Assembly (NCBI RefSeq): GCF_001927285.1
Contig: NZ_MSIG01000004.1
Coordinates: 62,001-126,000 of the forward strand
DNA from: Mongoliimonas terrestris
GTDB lineage: Bacteria; Pseudomonadota; Alphaproteobacteria; Rhizobiales; Pleomorphomonadaceae
Direction of reading: 5' to 3'
DNA: 64,000 nt
Position 1 is the stretch's first letter, and each line of letters begins with the position of its first letter. A program made the translations under genes and the position numbers. This document shows, in pieces, positions 36,521 through 48,885 of the stretch. The notes beneath the pieces were generated by a model, which saw nothing but the letters and a program-made list of their open reading frames with translations, was not told the DNA's origin and did no database searches.

Positions 36521-38314
36521 GTGGCGAGGCGCGACATGAAGGACGACGGTTCGGGAGGGGTCGCGGACCGTCGGACCACCATCCGGCCGCTCCGGGCGCT
36601 TCTTCCCTTCGCTCTGCCCTACCGGGGGCGCCTCTTCGCCGCCCTGCTGGCGCTCCTTGCCGCATCCGCCGCGACGCTGATGGTGCCGATCGCCGTCAAG
36701 GGCGTGATCGATCACGGCTTCTCGGCCGAGGCGAGCGACCAGATCAACCAGACCTTCCTCGGCATCGGGGCCGTGGTGCTCTGGCTCGCGGCGGCCTCGG
36801 CGCTGCGCTACTATCTGGTGATGACGCTCGGCGAGCGGGTGATCACCGACATCCGCGCGGCGGTCTTCCGGCACGTGATCGGCCTGTCGCCGGCCTTCTT
36901 CGACACCGCCCAGTCCGGCGAGGTGGTGTCGCGCCTCACCGCCGACACCACCCAGATCCGGGCGGCGGTCGGCTCCAGCGCCTCGGTGGCGCTCCGCAAT
37001 CTCCTGCTCTTCGTGGGTGCCGCCGTGATGATGGTGGTGACGAGCCCACGCCTGTCGCTCTTCGTCCTCGCCGCCATTCCGCTGATCGTCCTGCCCCTGG
37101 TCGCCTTTGGCCGATCGGTCCGGCGCCGGTCCCGCTCGGCGCAGGACACGCTCGCGGAGGCGAGCGCCTACGCGCAGGAGATGGTCTCGGCGCCGCGCAC
37201 GGTGCAGGCCTACACCTACGAGACGGCCGCCGCCGACCGCTACGCGCTCTTCGTGGAGCGCTCGTTCGACGCCGCCCGCGGCCAGATGCGCTCGCGCGGC
37301 ATTCTCACCTTCGTGGCCATGTTCCTGATCTTCGCCAGCGTTGTCACGGTGCTCTGGGTCGGCGCGCAGGACGTGCTCTCAGGCGCCATGACGCCCGGCA
37401 CCCTCGGCCAGTTCGTGCTCTATGCGGTGTTCGCCGCTGGCGCGCTCGGCGAACTCAGCCAGGTCTGGGGCGAGATCTCCCAGGCGGCCGGCGCGACGGA
37501 GCGGCTGATGGAACTCCTCGCCGTGCCGCAGGCGATCGCCCCGCCGCCGCGACCCACCCGGTTGCCGACGCCGCCGCGCGGCGAGATCCGCTTCGAGGCG
37601 GTCTCCTTTTCCTACCCGACCCGGCCGGACATCGCCTCGCTCCGCGGCCTCAGCTTCACCGTGCGGCCGGGGGAGACGGTTGCGATCGTCGGCCCGTCGG
37701 GGGCAGGAAAGAGCACGGTGCTGCAGCTCCTCCTGCGCTTCTACGACCCGACGGACGGTGCCATCCTCCTCGACGGCATCGACATCCGCGACGCCGACCC
37801 GGTGGAGGTCCGCGACCGCATGGCGCTGGTGGCCCAGGACCCGGTGATCTTCGCGGTTTCCGCCTTCGACAACATCGCCTTCGGCCGGCCGCACGCCCCG
37901 CGCGCCGCCGTGGAGGAGGCGGCGCTCGCGGCCAACGCGGACGGCTTCATCCGCACCTTGCCGGAAGGTTACGACACCCTCCTCGGCGAGCGCGGCGTGA
38001 CCATCTCGGGCGGCCAGCGTCAGCGCATTGCCATTGCCCGGGCCGTCCTGCGCGATGCCGCCATCCTGCTTCTCGACGAGGCCACCTCGGCGCTCGACGC
38101 GGAAAGCGAGCGCCTTGTCCAGGACGCCCTCGACCGCATGGCCAAGGGCCGGACGACGCTCGTCATCGCGCACCGGCTGGCGACCGTGGTCGGCGCCGAC
38201 CGCATCCTGGTGCTGGACGAAGGGCGCATCGTGGAGGAGGGCACCCACGAGGCCCTCGTCGCCAAGGGTGGCCTCTACTCCCGCCTCGCGCGGCTGCAGT
38301 TCACCGAGGCTTAG
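36521..38314 (+). CDS. MsbA-like ABC exporter (fused permease and ATPase)
   Basis: A 597-residue half-transporter: six transmembrane helices (about 30-330) followed by the nucleotide-binding domain. That domain has Walker A GPSGAGKST, signature ISGGQRQR, Walker B ILLLDEATSALD and the H-loop IAHRLATV. It works as a homodimer and belongs to the MsbA/lipid-drug exporter group; the substrate is not evident. The GTG at 36521 is chosen because GGGAGG lies upstream at good spacing; ATG 36536 is the alternative. In Hyphomicrobiales this gene is often next to rpmE. Confidence 0.92.
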   Translation: MARRDMKDDGSGGVADRRTTIRPLRALLPFALPYRGRLFAALLALLAASAATLMVPIAVKGVIDHGFSAEASDQINQTFLGIGAVVLWLAAASALRYYLVMTLGERVITDIRAAVFRHVIGLSPAFFDTAQSGEVVSRLTADTTQIRAAVGSSASVALRNLLLFVGAAVMMVVTSPRLSLFVLAAIPLIVLPLVAFGRSVRRRSRSAQDTLAEASAYAQEMVSAPRTVQAYTYETAAADRYALFVERSFDAARGQMRSRGILTFVAMFLIFASVVTVLWVGAQDVLSGAMTPGTLGQFVLYAVFAAGALGELSQVWGEISQAAGATERLMELLAVPQAIAPPPRPTRLPTPPRGEIRFEAVSFSYPTRPDIASLRGLSFTVRPGETVAIVGPSGAGKSTVLQLLLRFYDPTDGAILLDGIDIRDADPVEVRDRMALVAQDPVIFAVSAFDNIAFGRPHAPRAAVEEAALAANADGFIRTLPEGYDTLLGERGVTISGGQRQRIAIARAVLRDAAILLLDEATSALDAESERLVQDALDRMAKGRTTLVIAHRLATVVGADRILVLDEGRIVEEGTHEALVAKGGLYSRLARLQFTEA

Positions 38315-38408
38315 GGGCGGCGGAGGTGAAGTCGCCGTATGGGGCCGTCGCCTCCCGGCGAACCGTCATCCGCGGATTTCCTCGGCAAGGTGTGGCGATC
38401 ACCCTCAA

Positions 38409-38582
38409 CGTCATCCCGGCGAACGCCGGGATCCAGCCGACGTCGGTGGCCGGCACCGCCGGCTGTCACTTTCCCATACCCATCCATGCTTCAGTTGTGC
38501 CTATTCAACTGAAGCCCGCCCATTCGGCCGCGAGGTGGATGGTGCCGACGTCGGTTGGATCCCGGCATTCGCCGGGATGACG
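38409..38582. repeat. REP-like inverted-repeat element (CGTCATCCCGGCGAACGC type)
   Basis: A 174-base noncoding element with 38-base terminal inverted repeats matching at 36 of 38 positions. The left arm is 38409-38446 (CGTCATCCCGGCGAACGCCG...) and the right arm is 38545-38582. A perfect nine-base inner hairpin CTTCAGTTG/CAACTGAAG lies at 38489-38514. The CGTCATCCCGGCGAA-type arm is widespread in proteobacterial intergenic repeats. It fills much of the 399-base gap between the ABC exporter and ftsH; no gene is seen there. Confidence 0.8.
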
Positions 38583-38656
38583 GCGTTGGTTGATTGTGGA
38601 CACATAGGTGACAACCCGCGAAATCCACTTCTGCTGGCCGACCGCATCTCCACAAC

Positions 38657-38691
38657 GAAAAGCGCCGGACCCTTTCGGATCCGGCGCTTCG
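38657..38691 (-). terminator. Intrinsic terminator of ftsH
   Basis: On the minus strand AGCGCCGGATCC pairs with GGGTCCGGCGCT around a GAAA-type loop and runs into TTTTCG, 23 bases after the ftsH stop codon. Confidence 0.8.
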
Positions 38692-38713
38692 ATTGCCTCT
38701 CGTCAGCCCACCA

Positions 38714-40642
<1,929 letters not shown>

Positions 40643-40797
40643 CGTCGACCTTTGGCGCCGCGGGGCGCGACGCGGAAAAAGACACGTTCGGGACGGCAAA
40701 CCAGAACCATCATACCTGTCCCAGGCTGAAGATAGGGGGCGCAACCAGACTTGCCAACCCGACACCCGTCGCAGGCGGTGCTGTTTTGCTTCGTAGT

Positions 40798-42066
40798 TTA
40801 ACGAAACGCCTCGTCCTTCCCACAATCGTGATTTCCGGGCGCGGGTTCCGCCGCTCCTCTACCCGCTCCGGCCAGGACACCGGCGGCTGTGACGACCACC
40901 GGCAAGGAGCTGGCGGCGCGGGCCGGCAGATCCTTGCGCCTCTCGTCCTTGCGGGCCGCCCGGACGACCGTTCCCGGCGACACGGGCGCGGCAATCGGCA
41001 CGGGGATCCGCCCGTCCCAGACGAGCGTGCACGGCTCGGAGACCATGACCTCCGGAAAGCCGCGCCGCCCCGCCTCCGCGTAGAGCCACAGGCGGTCCGG
41101 CTTCGGCTCGATCACAACGCCCGCCACGGTCCGTCGGGCGATCGGACCGGGGGCGGCGCGGACGGCGTCGAGAAAGGCCTCCAGCGCGGCGATCCGGGGT
41201 GGGTAGTCGGTCGGCCGGACCCGCCGGATCTCGCCGGAGAGGAGCCTGAGCGCCACCTCGTCGGGCGCCGCCCGGAAGGGATCCGCCGCGATCGACACCA
41301 CGCCGCCGTGGTCGGTCACCGCGGCGCGGCGGAGGTCGGCCACCACGCCGTCGATGACGGCTGCGGCCCGGGCGAGCCGGTGCGCGGTCTCGGCCAGCAC
41401 GGACGCCGTCAGCCCCACCTCGGCGAGCGCGGGGGCGAGCCGGCGAACCCGCGCGCGGAGAAACCGGTCGGCGGTGTTGGAGGGGTCGACCGCGAAGGTG
41501 AGGCCCGCCGCCCGGCACGCGGCAACAAGTCGCGCCTTCGGCACGCCGAGCAGCGGCCGGACGAAGCGCATGCCGTGCACGCACCGTTCGCGCGGCATGC
41601 CGGCGAGCCCGTACACGCCGGACCCCCGGATCAGCCGCATCAGAAAGGTCTCGGCTTGGTCGTCGAGGGTATGACCGAGGGCGACGGCCTCGACCCCGTG
41701 CCGGTGCGCGGCCTCCGCGATCAGCCGGTAGCGTGCCGCCCGCGCGGCGGCCTGGAGGTCGGCGACCGGCGGCGCGGCGTCGTGCTCCCAGGCGAGGATC
41801 TCGCCGGAAAGGCCGAGGCCGGCGGCCATGGCCATCACGGCCGCAGCCTCGCGGGCGGCCTCCGGCCGAAGGCGATGGTCGACCGTAAACACCACGAGGC
41901 GGCGCGAGGGTTCGCTGCGGGCCGCGTGGCGATGAAGCAGATGAAGAAGCGCGGTGGAATCCGGTCCACCGGAGACAGCGACGCCGAGGGCCCGGATGGA
42001 GCCCAGATCGCCGAACAGGCCGTCGAGGTCCGCATCGGCGATCGGATCGTCGACGGCGGCGGTCAC
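40798..42066 (-). CDS. tilS: tRNA(Ile)-lysidine synthase
   Basis: A 422-residue enzyme that modifies C34 of the AUA-reading tRNA-Ile to lysidine, an essential step. The N-type ATP pyrophosphatase P-loop SGGPDS lies at 32-37, with [20 protein letters not shown] in the conserved core and a TilS-type C-terminal domain. The GTG at 42066 starts one base after the cpoB stop, so it is translationally coupled. A 155-base gap separates it from ftsH. Confidence 0.94.
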   Translation of the reverse strand: MTAAVDDPIADADLDGLFGDLGSIRALGVAVSGGPDSTALLHLLHRHAARSEPSRRLVVFTVDHRLRPEAAREAAAVMAMAAGLGLSGEILAWEHDAAPPVADLQAAARAARYRLIAEAAHRHGVEAVALGHTLDDQAETFLMRLIRGSGVYGLAGMPRERCVHGMRFVRPLLGVPKARLVAACRAAGLTFAVDPSNTADRFLRARVRRLAPALAEVGLTASVLAETAHRLARAAAVIDGVVADLRRAAVTDHGGVVSIAADPFRAAPDEVALRLLSGEIRRVRPTDYPPRIAALEAFLDAVRAAPGPIARRTVAGVVIEPKPDRLWLYAEAGRRGFPEVMVSEPCTLVWDGRIPVPIAAPVSPGTVVRAARKDERRKDLPARAASSLPVVVTAAGVLAGAGRGAAEPAPGNHDCGKDEAFR

Positions 42067-42067
42067 G

Positions 42068-43204
42068 TCAGCAGCCGGCCTTGGAGCGCTGCGCGCGGGC
42101 GCGCTCGATGAGGGCCGCGGGGGCGGACGGATACTTCTTGGACAGTTCGCCATACGTGGCGCAGGCGGCGTCGCGCTCGCCGAGGCCTTCCAGGGAGAGG
42201 CCGAGCTTCAGAAGGCTCTCGGCCGCCTTCGGGGCCTTCGGGTAATCGCGATAGGTGGAGAGGAAGGCGTCTGCGGCTTCGCGGAACTGGTCGCGGGCGA
42301 AATAGCTCTCGCCGAGCCAGAACTGCGCGTTGCCGGCAAGCGTCGAACGCGGATGGTCGGCGAGGAACTGCTTCAGGCTCATCTCGGCGGTCCGGTAGTC
42401 GCCGGAGAGGATGTAGCCGTAGGCCTGGTCGTAGGCGCTCTGCGGATCGCTCGGCTGCAGGACGGCGGTTTCGGTGCCGCCGCCGAACGACCCGGCACCC
42501 GGGGCCCCTTGTGGCTGGCCGCTCAGAGGCGGCGGGCTGCCGAGGCCGCCGGCGACGCCGGGCAACCCCGCCGACGGCGTGCCACCGAGCGCCGGGTTGC
42601 CGGTGCCGATGGCGGGGCTGCCGAAGCCCGCCGCCGGTTCCACACCGCGGGCGATCGCCGACAGGTCGAGGGGACCGCCGAGCGCGCTCGACGACGGCGG
42701 ACCGGTCATGGTGCCGTCGCCCGGGATGGTGCCGAGCACGGTCGGCGGCGTGCCGATGTCCGGCGCCGTCGCAAGGCCGCCCTGTGGCGGGCCCGCCAGC
42801 TGGGCGGTACCAGCGGCGGCGGGCGCGCCGCCCGTCGCGGGCGACGAGTCGGAGCGCTTCTGCGGCCGGGCGCCGCCTTCCAGCTGTTGGAAGCGGTATT
42901 CCGCGTCCTCCTGCTGGCGGCGAAGCATCTCCTGGAGTTGCTGCACCAGATAGGTCAGCTCCTCCACGCGCCCGTTCAGCTGGCGCATCTGCTCCTGCAT
43001 CTGGTCGATGCGCATCGACTGCTCGGCGTAGACGGCGGACGCCTGGGCGTCGGTCACCGGCGCGCCGACCGAGCCGGGCGGCACCGGGGCGCTTCGCCCG
43101 AACATCTGCGCAGAGGCGTCGATGCCGCCGGTCGTCAGCAGGATGAGCGCGAGGAGCGCGGCAAGGCCGCCGCGTGCTCTCGCGCGTGTGACGGTCATGA
43201 TCAT
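42068..43204 (-). CDS. cpoB: CpoB/YbgF Tol-Pal system protein
   Basis: A 378-residue periplasmic protein. A signal peptide (about 1-32, ending ASA) is followed by a coiled coil for trimerisation (about 50-105, rich in Gln/Glu). A long Gly/Ala/Pro-rich linker follows (about 115-250), then C-terminal TPRs (GYILSGDYRTAEMSLKQFLA and onward). CpoB coordinates peptidoglycan synthesis with outer-membrane constriction through Tol. The linker is longer than in E. coli CpoB. The start may be 43204 or 43198. Same operon direction as pal and tilS. Confidence 0.93.
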   Translation of the reverse strand: MIMTVTRARARGGLAALLALILLTTGGIDASAQMFGRSAPVPPGSVGAPVTDAQASAVYAEQSMRIDQMQEQMRQLNGRVEELTYLVQQLQEMLRRQQEDAEYRFQQLEGGARPQKRSDSSPATGGAPAAAGTAQLAGPPQGGLATAPDIGTPPTVLGTIPGDGTMTGPPSSSALGGPLDLSAIARGVEPAAGFGSPAIGTGNPALGGTPSAGLPGVAGGLGSPPPLSGQPQGAPGAGSFGGGTETAVLQPSDPQSAYDQAYGYILSGDYRTAEMSLKQFLADHPRSTLAGNAQFWLGESYFARDQFREAADAFLSTYRDYPKAPKAAESLLKLGLSLEGLGERDAACATYGELSKKYPSAPAALIERARAQRSKAGC

Positions 43205-43472
43205 CAGTTTGGCCCGTGTCCTCTGGTCCGTGGTGTCCTCGAAATCCCCGACGATCCGGACGTCCGCGACCGAGGGCGACCCATGCGGCGATGCTCGGCG
43301 CGACGGGTGGAGAGCCGGCCGGAACGGTCCCGTTGCCGAGGGCTGCGCGTCCCGGCAAGGGCATGCGGGACCGCGTCACACCTAGCATAACGCTCCGGCA
43401 TATCGGCTGAATTTTGGCCTTCGCAAGGTTCAGCCAGGCTGTCGGCCAATGAAATCGCCGCGCCCGAAACGC

Positions 43473-43504
43473 AAAAAGCCCCGCCGGATCGCTCCGGCGG
43501 GGCT
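43473..43504 (-). terminator. Intrinsic terminator after pal
   Basis: AGCCCCGCCGGA pairs perfectly with TCCGGCGGGGCT (twelve pairs, four-base loop) and is followed on the minus strand by TTTTT. It lies 27 bases beyond the pal stop codon and separates pal from cpoB-tilS, which therefore need their own promoter. Confidence 0.9.
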
Positions 43505-43530
43505 CTTGATCGGATCCGTTCGACCGGCGG

Positions 43531-44046
43531 TCAGCTGCCGGCGTTGTTCAGCACGGTGACGGCGCGCCGGTTCTGGGCCCAGCAGCTGTCTTCGTTGCAG
43601 AGCGCCACCGGGCGCTCCTTGCCGAACGAGATGGTCTTCACCCGCTGCGGGGAGACGCCGCGCGAGACCAGATAGTCGTAGGCGGCCTTGGCGCGGCGGG
43701 CACCGAGCGCGAGGTTGTACTCGCGGGTGCCGCGCTCGTCGGCGTGGCCTTCCAGGGTCACCGTGTAGCGCGGATAGAGGCTCAGCCACTGGGCCTGCCG
43801 GTCCAGGGTGGAGCGGCCGTCGGCGGTCAGCGACGAGGAGTCGGTCTCGTAGAAGACACGGTCGCCCACGTTGACGACGAAGTCCTGGGCACTTCCGGGG
43901 CTCGCCGCGCCGATCCCGGCGTTGGCGCTGCCGGCGAGCGAGGAGTCGAGTTCGCTCGGGCTCTTGGCGCAGGCGGCGGCGAGGAGCGCGAGACCGAAGG
44001 CGATGGCCGCGCGGCTGAGGCTGGATTTCGATGCGATGCTGGTCAT
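43531..44046 (-). CDS. pal: Peptidoglycan-associated lipoprotein Pal
   Basis: A 171-residue outer-membrane lipoprotein. The signal peptide ends in lipobox LAAAC with acyl-Cys26, and the OmpA-like peptidoglycan-binding domain (about 65-165) carries the motifs LEGHADERGTREYNLALGAR and ISFGKERP. It anchors the outer membrane to the wall and recycles with TolB. The start at 44046 follows an AGAGGG site. A strong terminator follows the gene. Confidence 0.96.
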   Translation of the reverse strand: MTSIASKSSLSRAAIAFGLALLAAACAKSPSELDSSLAGSANAGIGAASPGSAQDFVVNVGDRVFYETDSSSLTADGRSTLDRQAQWLSLYPRYTVTLEGHADERGTREYNLALGARRAKAAYDYLVSRGVSPQRVKTISFGKERPVALCNEDSCWAQNRRAVTVLNNAGS

Positions 44047-44231
44047 CCCGGTAACCCTCTGTACATCCGACCGGATGCTCTGACCGTCTTGGTAAACGCC
44101 TTTGGTTAACCAGCCGTTGATCCGGCGGCTCATTCGAAGGCGTCGGTCGGGAGCTTCGTCGGATCCTGCCCGTGTTGGAGACGTCCGGCGGCCGGATCCC
44201 CTCGGATCCGCCGGACGTGGCGTTTACCTTG

Positions 44232-45599
44232 TCAGTTGAGAAGCGGCGACCACGCCGGGTCCGATCCGAACGACGGAGTCGGGATCCGGAGCTCGTTGCG
44301 GCCGGTGAGGTCCACCGACCAGAGCTGCGGTCCGCCGGTCTGTCCGCCGGTCTCGCGGAAGAACATGATCACCCGCCCGTTCGGCGCCCAGGTCGGCCCT
44401 TCATTGTGGTAGCCCTCGGTGAGGATGCGCTCGCCGGAGCCGTCCGGGCGCATGACGCCGATGGCGAAGCGGCCGCCCATCTGCTTGGTGAAGGCGATGA
44501 GGTCGCCGCGCGGGCTCCACACCGGGGTCGAATAACGGCCCTGGCCGAAGGAGATGCGCTGGGCCGGTCCGCCGCCGGCGCTCATCACGTAGAGCTGCTG
44601 GTTGCCGCCCCGGTCCGATTCGAACACGATCCGCGCGCCGTCCGGCGAGTAGGACGGGGAGGTGTCGATCGCCGCCGCGTCGGTGAGGCGCGTGGTCGCC
44701 CGCGATCGGAGGTCCATGGCATAGATGTTGGCGTTGCCGCCCTGCTCCAGGCTCATCACCACCCGCTGGCCATCCGGCGAGAAGCGCGGCGAGAAGGTCA
44801 TGTTGGGGAAGTTGCCCACCACCTCGCGCTGGCCGGTCTCGATGTTGAGGAGATAGACCCGCGGGTCGCTGTTGCCGAACGACATGTAGGTGATCTCCTG
44901 GGTCGTCGGCGAGAAGCGCGGCGTGAGCACCAGGTCCTGGCCCTTGGTCAGGTAGCGCACATTGGCGCCGTCCTGGTCCATGATGGCGAGCCGCTTGACG
45001 CGCGCCGACTTCGGGCCGCTCTCGTCCACGAAGACGATGCGGGTGTCGAAATAGCCCTTCTCGCCGGTCAGTCGCTCGTAGATGGCGTCGGCGATGATGT
45101 GGGCGACCCGGCGCCAGTTCTCCGGCGTGGTGAAGAACTGCTGGCCGGTCAGCTGCTGGCCGGCGAACACGTCCCAGAGCCGGAAGTCGGCCTGCAGGCG
45201 CCCGTCCGGCGCGCGGGTGATGGCGCCGGTGACCAGCGCCTGGGCGTTGATCACGCGCCAGTTCTGGAAGTTCGGCAGGGCGTTCGGGTTGATCGCCCTG
45301 TCGATGAAGGATGCCGGATCGAGGGTGGCGAAGAGGCCCGAGCGCTTCAGGTCGGCCGACACCACGCCGGCGATATCGCGGCCGAGTTGCGCCGTGTCGC
45401 CGCCGCCGACGAAGTCCGGGATGGCGATCGGCAGCGGTTGGACCGTTCCCTGCGAGATGTCGATATTGAGTTCCGCCGAAGCGGGCGTCACCACCGCGGC
45501 GAGCCCCGCCATGGCGACGGCTCCGACCCGGAGGTGGGTCATGAGGCGTGCGAACAGTCGCTCGACGAGGCCGCGACCGAGGGGAAGAGCTCCCGTCAT
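44232..45599 (-). CDS. tolB: Tol-Pal system beta-propeller protein TolB
   Basis: A 455-residue periplasmic protein. After the signal peptide (ending TPASA, then [20 protein letters not shown]) come the TolB N-terminal domain and a six-bladed propeller built from repeated WD40-like/PD40 blades (for example [24 protein letters not shown]). It docks on Pal and TolA. The start is uncertain; ATG codons at 45623, 45599 and 45542 all lie upstream of the signal peptide. 45599 has GGAG upstream. Confidence 0.94.
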   Translation of the reverse strand: MTGALPLGRGLVERLFARLMTHLRVGAVAMAGLAAVVTPASAELNIDISQGTVQPLPIAIPDFVGGGDTAQLGRDIAGVVSADLKRSGLFATLDPASFIDRAINPNALPNFQNWRVINAQALVTGAITRAPDGRLQADFRLWDVFAGQQLTGQQFFTTPENWRRVAHIIADAIYERLTGEKGYFDTRIVFVDESGPKSARVKRLAIMDQDGANVRYLTKGQDLVLTPRFSPTTQEITYMSFGNSDPRVYLLNIETGQREVVGNFPNMTFSPRFSPDGQRVVMSLEQGGNANIYAMDLRSRATTRLTDAAAIDTSPSYSPDGARIVFESDRGGNQQLYVMSAGGGPAQRISFGQGRYSTPVWSPRGDLIAFTKQMGGRFAIGVMRPDGSGERILTEGYHNEGPTWAPNGRVIMFFRETGGQTGGPQLWSVDLTGRNELRIPTPSFGSDPAWSPLLN

Positions 45600-45748
45600 G
45601 TGTTCCAAATCTCCAGTGATCATGGCGCTTCCAAAGACACTCGAACCGCGCTTTTCTGTGGCGTCGGGCCGATCGGGGCCGGTTGTCCGGATCGCCAGCC
45701 GGGCCGGATGCGTGGATCCGGCCGGCCGCGGCGCTCTCGGACGCGGCG

Positions 45749-46864
45749 TTAGAACATCTCGGCCGGGTTGAAGCGGAAGTTCACCACCTGCCACACCTCG
45801 TACTTCTCGGGCGGCAGGAAGGTGTAGGGCGCGCAGCGCAGCACCGCCCGGACGGCGCCCTCCGCCGCGATGGTGCCGAGCGGCCCAGGGGGCTGCTCGG
45901 TGATGGTCGGCGTGCCGGCGACGTCGCCCGTCGGCGTGAACTCGATCCTGAGGCGCACGATCAGGCTCTCCGCCCCGTCCGCGCCCGCCGGATAGTTCCA
46001 GCAGGCCGCGACGGCGGCGCGGAGCGCGTCGATCTCGCTCTGGCTCATGTTGGCGACCGGGCCGGTCGCCTTTTCCGAGCCGAGCGAGGCCTCCTCGGTG
46101 GAGGCCCGGCCGCCGCCGCCCGACGGGTCGACCTTGTTCAGGAGGGCGTCGATGTCGTCCGGATTGAAGGTCTCCGTCGGCTCCTCCTTCGGGGGTGCCT
46201 TGGCCTCCACGGGCTTGGTCTCCTCAGACTTCCTGGTTTCCTTCGACGGCGGCGCCGGCTTCGGGTCGAGCGCGGCGGTCTGCACCGGGGCGGGCGGCTT
46301 CGGTTTGGAGCGGGGCGCGACGGCGGGCGTCGGCGCCGGCGGCGTCTCCGCCACCTTCTCCGGCTCGGCAGGCAGCTCGGCCACCTCGGCGGTCGGTGCC
46401 GGCGCGGCCTCGGCCGGCGGTGTCGTCACCGGTTCCGGCTCGGGCGCGGGCGCCGGCTCGGGCGGGGTCGGCGGCGCGGGCGCCTTGACGGGCTCCGGCG
46501 GGCGCTCCGGCGCGGGCGGCGGGGGAGGGGGCGTCGGCGCGGCCGCCTGCTTGGTCGGCGCGGCTGCGGTGTCGGTCGTCTTCTCCGTCATGGGCGCGTC
46601 CTGGTCGGAGGACGCGTTGCCGATCTTCTGGCTGTCCGGCCGCGGCACCGGCGGCTTGGCGACGCCGGTGGAGGCCGTCTCCTTGGCGGGCGCGGTCTTC
46701 TTGCCCTCGGCGATCTCCGTGACGTCCGACAGGGGGATCAGGTCCACGGGCAGCGCGTCCACCTGCTGCTGCACCTCGAACGGTTCCGCCCCCGGAAGCG
46801 ACACGAGCCCCCAGGCGAGAAGAAGCGTATGTCCGATGACGGACGTGGTGAGGCCGACGCGCAT
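45749..46864 (-). CDS. tolA: TolA-like energy-transducing protein
   Basis: A 371-residue inner-membrane protein with one N-terminal transmembrane helix (about 5-25), a long Pro/Ala/Glu/Lys-rich rod (about 60-240), and a C-terminal domain (about 275-371, [20 protein letters not shown]). The C-terminal domain resembles TonB/TolA C-terminal folds and would contact TolB and Pal. The rod is dominated by PAP- and PEP-type repeats and is probably extended. It lies between tolR and tolB in the canonical order. Confidence 0.92.
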   Translation of the reverse strand: MRVGLTTSVIGHTLLLAWGLVSLPGAEPFEVQQQVDALPVDLIPLSDVTEIAEGKKTAPAKETASTGVAKPPVPRPDSQKIGNASSDQDAPMTEKTTDTAAAPTKQAAAPTPPPPPPAPERPPEPVKAPAPPTPPEPAPAPEPEPVTTPPAEAAPAPTAEVAELPAEPEKVAETPPAPTPAVAPRSKPKPPAPVQTAALDPKPAPPSKETRKSEETKPVEAKAPPKEEPTETFNPDDIDALLNKVDPSGGGGRASTEEASLGSEKATGPVANMSQSEIDALRAAVAACWNYPAGADGAESLIVRLRIEFTPTGDVAGTPTITEQPPGPLGTIAAEGAVRAVLRCAPYTFLPPEKYEVWQVVNFRFNPAEMF

Positions 46865-46884
46865 GGGCGAACCGATACTGGAAC

Positions 46885-47355
46885 TCAACTGGCGGGCACC
46901 GGGGCGCCCGACTCTTCCGTGGTGATGAGGCCGATCTTCTTGAAGCCGGCCGCGGAGATGCGGGCCATCACGCGCATCACCGTGCCGTAGTCGGCGGCCC
47001 GATCGCCGCGCACGTAGATGCGGTCCTCGACGCCGTTCTTGGCGATGGCCTGGAGCTTGGCCACCACCTCGTCGGCGGGAATCTCGCTGTCCTGGAGGAA
47101 TACGCGGCCTTCCGCGTCGACCGAGATGTTGATCGGATCGGTCTGGCCCTCCATCGGCTTGGCGGCCGTCTCGGGCAGGTCGATCGGAACGCCGACCGTC
47201 AGCAGCGGCGCCGCCACCATGAAGATGATGAGGAGCACCAGCATCACGTCGACGAGCGGCGTCACGTTGATCTCGCTCATCACCGCCGCGCTCCGGCGCC
47301 GCCGGCCGCGCCGCCGACCACCGCCGCTGCCGTGTCCCACGCCGCCCATGCCCAT
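46885..47355 (-). CDS. tolR: Tol-Pal system protein TolR (ExbD family)
   Basis: A 156-residue ExbD/TolR protein: a single transmembrane helix with the family aspartate in [22 protein letters not shown], which carries protons, then a periplasmic dimerisation domain. The N-terminus is an unusual glycine- and arginine-rich stretch ([12 protein letters not shown]) before the helix. The start at 47355 begins three bases from the tolQ stop, so translation is coupled. It forms the motor with TolQ. Confidence 0.95.
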   Translation of the reverse strand: MGMGGVGHGSGGGRRRGRRRRSAAVMSEINVTPLVDVMLVLLIIFMVAAPLLTVGVPIDLPETAAKPMEGQTDPINISVDAEGRVFLQDSEIPADEVVAKLQAIAKNGVEDRIYVRGDRAADYGTVMRVMARISAAGFKKIGLITTEESGAPVPAS

Positions 47356-47358
47356 CGG

Positions 47359-48072
47359 TCAGCTCCGATCGTCGATCTGGCGGGAGAGGATCGCCGAGAA
47401 CTCGTCCGCGAAGCCCTCCATCCGCGCGCCGAGCTTGGCGGCGTCGGCGGCGAACTTGTTGTAGGCGAGCACCGCCGGTATGGCGGCAGCAAGGCCGATC
47501 GCCGTGGCGAACAGCGCTTCGGCGATGCCCGGCGCCACCACGGCGAGGTTGGTGTTCTTGCTGGTGGCGATAGCCTGGAAGGAGGTCATGATGCCCCAAA
47601 CGGTGCCGAAGAGGCCGATGAAGGGCCCGGCCGAGCCGACCGTCGCCAGCACCAGGAGCCGCCCCTCGAAGCGCTCCATCTCGCGGGCGATCGTCACGTC
47701 GATCACCTTCTCGATACGGTCGGTAAGGCCGAGGAAGGAGGTACGCCCCGCCTCGTGGCTGCGCTTCCACTCGCGCATGGCGGCGACGAAGACCGCCGAG
47801 AGGCCCTGGTTCTGGCGCGCCGAGAGCGACCGGTAGAGGTCCTCCAGCGACTGTCCGGACCAGAAGATCTTCTCGAACCGGTCCATGGACTTGGCCATCC
47901 GGGAGAACAGGATGACCTTGTCGACGATGATGGCCCAGCACCAGATCGAGGAGGCAAGGAGGCCCAGCATCACGAGCTTGACGACGATGTGGGCCTGCAT
48001 GAAGAGGCCGATCAGGGTCATGTCGGCCACGGGGGCGGCAAGCGCCGTCTGGGTGAGTTCGGCCGGGTTCAT
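47359..48072 (-). CDS. tolQ: Tol-Pal system protein TolQ (ExbB family)
   Basis: A 237-residue inner-membrane protein with three transmembrane helices at about 20-42, 135-158 and 168-190. The family segment [20 protein letters not shown] lies at the second helix. With TolR it converts the proton gradient into motion of TolA, helping outer-membrane invagination at division. ATG 48072 follows a 319-base gap from ybgC. That gap holds no gene, but a CtrA-box-like site lies at 48380-48395. Confidence 0.96.
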   Translation of the reverse strand: MNPAELTQTALAAPVADMTLIGLFMQAHIVVKLVMLGLLASSIWCWAIIVDKVILFSRMAKSMDRFEKIFWSGQSLEDLYRSLSARQNQGLSAVFVAAMREWKRSHEAGRTSFLGLTDRIEKVIDVTIAREMERFEGRLLVLATVGSAGPFIGLFGTVWGIMTSFQAIATSKNTNLAVVAPGIAEALFATAIGLAAAIPAVLAYNKFAADAAKLGARMEGFADEFSAILSRQIDDRS

Positions 48073-48379
48073 GGCGTCTCTGCACAACCTTGTTGAAAAA
48101 ATCGTCCGGGGCCGCCGGGCTTTCGCCGCCCGCCATCCGCCGCCGCGCCGCCGGGCGCCTTCGGCATCGGCCGCCGGCTCCGCGCCGCACGCTCGCAGAC
48201 AGGCTCGGTGAGGCCCGGCATCGGCATGTTGCAATGCACTTCGGAACGCCACGTCCACGACGTCGCCGACGTGTCCCTCGATCGGGACGCGATCGCGGCG
48301 TCCGACGGAGATGCCCGTGAATTTTGTCGAAACATGGACTGGCGACCCTCAGCAGTCGCCCCAGTCATGGTTCGTCAAG

Positions 48380-48395
48380 GTTAAGGAAGGGTTAT
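48380..48395 (-). promoter_or_regulatory. CtrA-box-like site upstream of tolQ
   Basis: On the minus strand it reads ATAA-CCCTTCC-TTAAC, one mismatch to TTAA-N7-TTAAC. It overlaps the stop codon of ybgC and lies about 310 bases upstream of tolQ, so a regulatory role would need a promoter in the following region. Direct binding is inference. Confidence 0.35.
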
Positions 48396-48820
48396 TGCAG
48401 CGCCACGAAACGGGCCCTGAGATCGGGCGGCAGCCGCTTCGGCCGGCCGTTGCCGCCGACCGCCACCACCGTGACCACGGCTTCCGCGACAAGGTCCTCG
48501 CCGCGCGTGAGGCGCTGAAGGAGGGTCACGCGCGAGCCGCCGAGGTCCTGCACCGAGGTCTCCACTGCGAGAAGGTCGTCCAGGAAGGCGGGCTTCAGGT
48601 AGTCGATCTCCATCCGCCGCACCGTGAAGAGCAGCGCCGTCTCCTCCGACCGGTCCACGGTCGCCGACTGGTGCACCCCCATCGCCCGCAACAGCTCCGT
48701 CCGCCCCCGCTCGAAGAAGCGCACGTGCGAGGCGTGGTAGACGATGCCGCCGGCGTCGGTGTCTTCCCAGTAGACGCGGATCGGGTGGGTGTGGGGGGAG
48801 GGTGCTGGCGCTTCGCTCAT
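48392..48820 (-). CDS. ybgC: YbgC-family acyl-CoA thioesterase
   Basis: A 142-residue hot-dog-fold thioesterase. The catalytic region YWEDTDAGGIVYHASHVRFFE near the N-terminus (quoted up to the family's aspartate loop) is diagnostic; the aspartate in EDTDAGG is the usual catalytic residue. YbgC is classically the first gene of the tol-pal cluster and acts on short-chain or phospholipid-related acyl-CoA. AGGAGG precedes the ATG at 48820. Confidence 0.94.
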   Translation of the reverse strand: MSEAPAPSPHTHPIRVYWEDTDAGGIVYHASHVRFFERGRTELLRAMGVHQSATVDRSEETALLFTVRRMEIDYLKPAFLDDLLAVETSVQDLGGSRVTLLQRLTRGEDLVAEAVVTVVAVGGNGRPKRLPPDLRARFVALQ

Positions 48821-48885
48821 GCCTCCTTCTGCCACGACCGGCCGGCGGCGGAAAGTCTCCGGCCGCCGGGTCTGTCGGGCCCTCC

